Assembly: GCF_015209725.1 (NCBI RefSeq)
Contig: NZ_CP063656.1
Coordinates: 2,339,001-2,403,000, forward strand
Direction of reading: 5' to 3'
Length of the DNA stretch: 64,000 nt
Source of the DNA: Lysobacter ciconiae
GTDB lineage: Bacteria; Pseudomonadota; Gammaproteobacteria; Xanthomonadales; Xanthomonadaceae
Part shown: one piece after another, positions 62,455 to 64,000 of the stretch
Numbering within the stretch: the first letter of the stretch is position 1
How the letters are laid out: each line of letters opens with the position of its first letter
Program-made: the position numbers and the translations under genes
The notes under the pieces: model-generated
The model's database searches: none
What the model saw: only the letters and a program-made list of their open reading frames with translations
Told to the model about the DNA's origin: nothing

Positions 62455-64000
62455 GGGGAATCCTGCGGCTCGGGCGCCGCGGCTTCGGGCTCGTCACGGC
62501 GGTCGCGTCCGAAGCCGAACCATTCCCGCCAACCGCCACGGGCACCGTCCTGCTCGTCCGCCGTCTGGGCATCGTCGGCGAACACAGGCTCGGACGGTCG
62601 GCACGGCATGTACGCGGGCGCAAAGCCATCGGCGAAGGCGAAGCGGCTGGCGCCCGGGCAACTGGCATCGCTCACGTTGCTGCCGCTGACCCACTGCCAG
62701 TCGATGCCTTCATCGCCCACTTTGAGCGGCGCGCTGGGCAGCAGCTTGAACAGGTTGGACCACACCCGCATGCCGCCGGTGGCACCGAACAAACCCGTGG
62801 CCTCGTTCTGGTCGTTGCCGACCCAGACCACGGCGAGATGGTCGCCGGTATAGCCGGCAAACCAGCTGTCGCGGCCGTCGTTGCTGGTACCGGTCTTGCC
62901 CGCGGCGTTGAGGTGGCCCAGGCCGTCGGCCACCAGTTGCCGGCCCGTTCCAGCCGTGACCGCCCGTTGCAGGGCGATCGTGACCAGCCGGGCGAAGACC
63001 ATGTCCCCTTCCTGGGCGGCGGCAGGGCGATCGTCATAGCGGTTCAGCGCCTTGCCTTCGGTGTCCAGCACGCCGCGCACCGAGTGCAGCGGCTGGATCT
63101 CGCCGCCGGATGCCAGAAACTGGTACAGCTGCGCCATCGCGTACGGGCTCTGGTCCAGGGAACCCAGGATCAGTGCCGGATTGGGCTCGGCGGTGATGCC
63201 GGCCAGCGTGTGCACCAGTTCGGCGATGCGCGCCGGTGCAACCTGCATGCCGATGCGGACGGTGGCCTGGTTGTACGAGCGCGCTAGCGCGTCGATCAGG
63301 CGGACCGTTCCGTGGCTGCGCGAATCCGAGTTGCCCGGGGTCCAGCGCTTGCCGTTGCCCAGGGTGACCGTGACCGGCGAGTCATCCACCCAGCTGGCGA
63401 GCGACCACTGCTGCGGGCTGGCCAGGGCCAGCAGGTAGACGAAGGGCTTGATCAGCGAGCCGACCGGCCGTCGCGCTTCGACGGCGCGGTTGAAGCCCGG
63501 CTGGGCGGGGGTGCCGCTGCCCACCACGGCGAGCACGTCGCCATGTTCGACATCGGTCAGCACCAGACCGGCCTGCAAGGAGGGACGGTTCTTCCCCTCC
63601 AGGCCCTTCAGCGTCTTGATCACCGCGCCTTCGGCGTAGGCCTGCGCGGACGGCGCCATCGCCGTCATTACGCTCAGGCCGGCCCCGGCAAGCGCCTCTG
63701 CGGAATAGTCGCGGGCGAGCTGGCGCCTGACCAGGTCGACATACGCCGGGAAACGGTTGGCCGAGGTGCGTCCCGGATCGGTGCTGATTCCCAGCGGTGC
63801 CTGGCGGGCGCGCTCATGCTCGGCGGCGTCGATCAGGGTGGAATCAAGCATCTTGTCGAGGACGAAATTGCGCCGCTCGGTCGCCCGCTCCGGGTTTCGT
63901 CGCGGGTCGTAGTACGACGGGCCGCGCACGATGCCGATCAGCAGTGCGATCTGCTCGGTGTTGAGGTCGGCCAGGTCGCGGCCGAACCAGAACTCCGACG
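62451..64000 (-). CDS. mrcB: Penicillin-binding protein 1B, C-terminal part (runs off the right edge)
   Basis: The frame is open to 64000, giving the last 516 residues of a class A PBP. The visible upstream residues (EFWFGRDLADLNTEQIALLI, then GPSYYDPRRNPERA) are the end of the glycosyltransferase domain. The transpeptidase domain follows, with the SxxK nucleophile in GSLIKPF, SYN in ARSYNQATV and KTGTSNDGRDSWFAGYT. The protein ends in a Pro/Glu/Ala tail. It polymerises and cross-links peptidoglycan. The C-terminus and its coupling to the lipoprotein gene identify it as PBP1B rather than PBP1A, with moderate certainty. Confidence 0.92.
   Translation of the reverse strand, partial: SEFWFGRDLADLNTEQIALLIGIVRGPSYYDPRRNPERATERRNFVLDKMLDSTLIDAAEHERARQAPLGISTDPGRTSANRFPAYVDLVRRQLARDYSAEALAGAGLSVMTAMAPSAQAYAEGAVIKTLKGLEGKNRPSLQAGLVLTDVEHGDVLAVVGSGTPAQPGFNRAVEARRPVGSLIKPFVYLLALASPQQWSLASWVDDSPVTVTLGNGKRWTPGNSDSRSHGTVRLIDALARSYNQATVRIGMQVAPARIAELVHTLAGITAEPNPALILGSLDQSPYAMAQLYQFLASGGEIQPLHSVRGVLDTEGKALNRYDDRPAAAQEGDMVFARLVTIALQRAVTAGTGRQLVADGLGHLNAAGKTGTSNDGRDSWFAGYTGDHLAVVWVGNDQNEATGLFGATGGMRVWSNLFKLLPSAPLKVGDEGIDWQWVSGSNVSDASCPGASRFAFADGFAPAYMPCRPSEPVFADDAQTADEQDGARGGWREWFGFGRDRRDEPEAAAPEPQDSP

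Overview
This 64 kb window is chromosomal DNA of a high-GC gammaproteobacterium. Gene content and order point to the Lysobacteraceae (Xanthomonadaceae), in the Lysobacter/Luteimonas/Xanthomonas neighbourhood. The pointers are ahpC-ahpF-oxyR in that order, pilGHIJ-chpA without pilK, gshB-tonB next to pilG, a divided pntAA/pntAB, and the lptD-surA-pdxA-rsmA-apaG-apaH series. That assignment is inference; no rRNA is present. Coding density is very high, genes are often joined by 4-base ATGA/GTGA overlaps, and GTG and TTG starts are common. I saw no tRNA, rRNA, insertion sequence, prophage, integrase or CRISPR array. This is core genome with some unusual parts.

Layout. 1-3454: proton-translocating transhydrogenase genes (pntB partial, pntAB, pntAA) on the minus strand, interrupted by a plus-strand ECF sigma / membrane anti-sigma-like / DUF3106 module. 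3584-10123: a DUF1631 protein, a nitroreductase, a 5'-3' exonuclease, a Nudix hydrolase, proline iminopeptidase and prmC. 10308-13888: peroxide defence (OxyR site, ahpC, structured spacer, ahpF, oxyR). 13918-23331: a DUF2007 protein, glnS, a nucleoside deaminase, rlmM, an EF-hand protein, two ubiquinone hydroxylases, a DUF6580 membrane protein with PduO cobalamin adenosyltransferase, and an HDAC-like deacetylase. 23345-30339: outer-membrane biogenesis and housekeeping genes lptD-surA-pdxA-rsmA-apaG-apaH. 30390-36098: folA-thyA-lgt, a TPM/TPM/LemA cluster, a TerC-family protein and dgkA. 36274-42917: a secreted isoaspartyl peptidase, then a two-component system followed by a MacA/MacB-type ABC efflux operon. 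43039-45307: cysQ, nudE and rsmE.

45340-57017 is the Pil-Chp chemosensory operon that controls type IV pili (pilG-pilH-pilI-pilJ-chpA-chpB-like-chpC-like), read leftward from a near-consensus promoter at about 57.1 kb. ChpA is giant (about 2137 aa). It carries roughly 40 tandem copies of a 15-bp unit encoding a charged pentapeptide (L/I/V-E-A-E-R). The CheB-like protein has lost the catalytic Ser, His and Asp, and no CheR/PilK gene is present, so this pathway probably runs without methylation adaptation.

57212-64000: gshB-tonB on the plus strand, converging on a minus-strand string mrcB (partial) - TPR-like lipoprotein - yoaA - tsaB. The lipoprotein overlaps mrcB by 4 bases and resembles in layout the LpoP activator of PBP1b in Pseudomonas.

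The observations I would follow first are the ChpA repeat with its dead CheB partner, the candidate LpoP-like lipoprotein, the transhydrogenase operon split by a sigma-factor module, the helical insert in the MacA-like adaptor, and the long inverted repeat between ahpC and ahpF.
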